The translations under genes and the position numbers were made by a program. The notes beneath the pieces are model-generated. The model was given only the letters and a program-made list of their open reading frames with translations, was not told the DNA's origin and did not search any database. A stretch of DNA of 7,064 nt from Deltaproteobacteria bacterium (lineage in GTDB: Bacteria > Desulfobacterota > DSM-4660 > Desulfatiglandales > HGW-15), in assembly GCA_020342025.1 (NCBI GenBank), contig CP070840.1:3528770-3535833 (forward strand), written 5' to 3'. Shown in pieces: positions 6,914 through 7,064 of this stretch. Every line of letters starts with the position of its first letter. Positions within the stretch are counted from its first letter, which is position 1.

Positions 6914-7064
6914 GAGGCTGTCGAAAATCCGGATTCTAAGAGGCTGATGGAAAATGTCCATATGCAAGGCTTCCGAAATCCCGAGGAATGAGGCGTACCG
7001 AGAAGTACGCCGCAGTGACGAGGGATGAGGGTAACGCAGCAGATGGGCGTTTTCCGACAGCCTC
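6914..7064. repeat. Palindromic MITE-like intergenic repeat with GAGGCTG ends
   Basis: The left arm (6940-6998, starting GAGGCTGATGGAAAA) and the reverse complement of the right arm (7005-7064, starting GAGGCTGTCGGAAAA) align over about 60 nt with scattered mismatches. They close on a perfect 7 bp hairpin, GGCGTAC/GTACGCC, with a 6-nt loop at 6992-7011. A further copy of the end sequence, GAGGCTGTCGAAAA, lies at 6914-6927, 26 nt outside the left arm. Terminal inverted repeats with no coding capacity fit a non-autonomous mobile element. From memory, similar palindromes with GTACGC centres are dispersed in Desulfobacterota genomes; that is not a search result. The right end coincides with the window edge, so it may extend further. 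Confidence 0.75.

Noticed and set aside
6128..6991. Open frame of 287 codons on the plus strand
   Set aside because: It lies opposite the ferredoxin and oxidoreductase genes, whose cysteine motifs are unmistakable. Its translation shows no recognisable domain and it runs into the palindromic repeat.
6914..7064. CRISPR repeat or tRNA-like structure
   Set aside because: There is a single palindrome with no regularly spaced direct repeats, and no cloverleaf with an acceptor stem or T-loop.

Overview
The window suggests an anaerobic, C1-metabolising bacterium, most likely a sulfate reducer or relative in Desulfobacterota (former Deltaproteobacteria). This rests on four things: a corrinoid methyltransferase fusion, its ASKHA-type reductive activator, a GltD-like iron-sulfur flavoprotein with a HycB/CooF-type polyferredoxin partner, and palindromic intergenic elements of a kind I associate with that group. 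The taxonomic call is an inference; there is no rRNA or marker gene.

Layout. 1-1832 (+) is the 3' part of a multidomain corrinoid methyltransferase. In order it carries the end of a UroD/MtaA-like domain, a MetH/AcsE-type methyl-tetrahydrofolate domain and a B12-binding module. 1833-2271 is non-coding, with a long imperfect inverted repeat (1893-2094) and a terminator-like hairpin (2152-2185). 2272-4125 (+) encodes a RACo-type activator that reduces the cobalt of inactive corrinoid proteins. 4126-4224 is a short convergent gap. On the minus strand, read right to left, 6886-6386 encodes a four-cluster ferredoxin and 6354-4225 a large FAD/NAD(P) iron-sulfur oxidoreductase. 6914-7064 is a palindromic MITE-like repeat just upstream of the ferredoxin gene.

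How the genes may work together. The first two genes look like a nearly self-contained methyl-transfer system. The UroD-like domain would act on a methyl donor or acceptor, the C-terminal module would carry the methyl group on cobalt, the pterin domain would exchange it with tetrahydrofolate, and the activator would rescue Co(II) to Co(I). The minus-strand pair looks like an electron-transfer module linking NAD(P)H to low-potential iron-sulfur carriers. It could feed the activator, or serve a catalytic subunit encoded to the right of the window, such as CO dehydrogenase or tungsten aldehyde oxidoreductase. The most unusual points are the methyltransferase fusion, an NADH_4Fe-4S-like N-terminal domain in the oxidoreductase that has lost its cluster cysteines, and the two palindromic intergenic elements.
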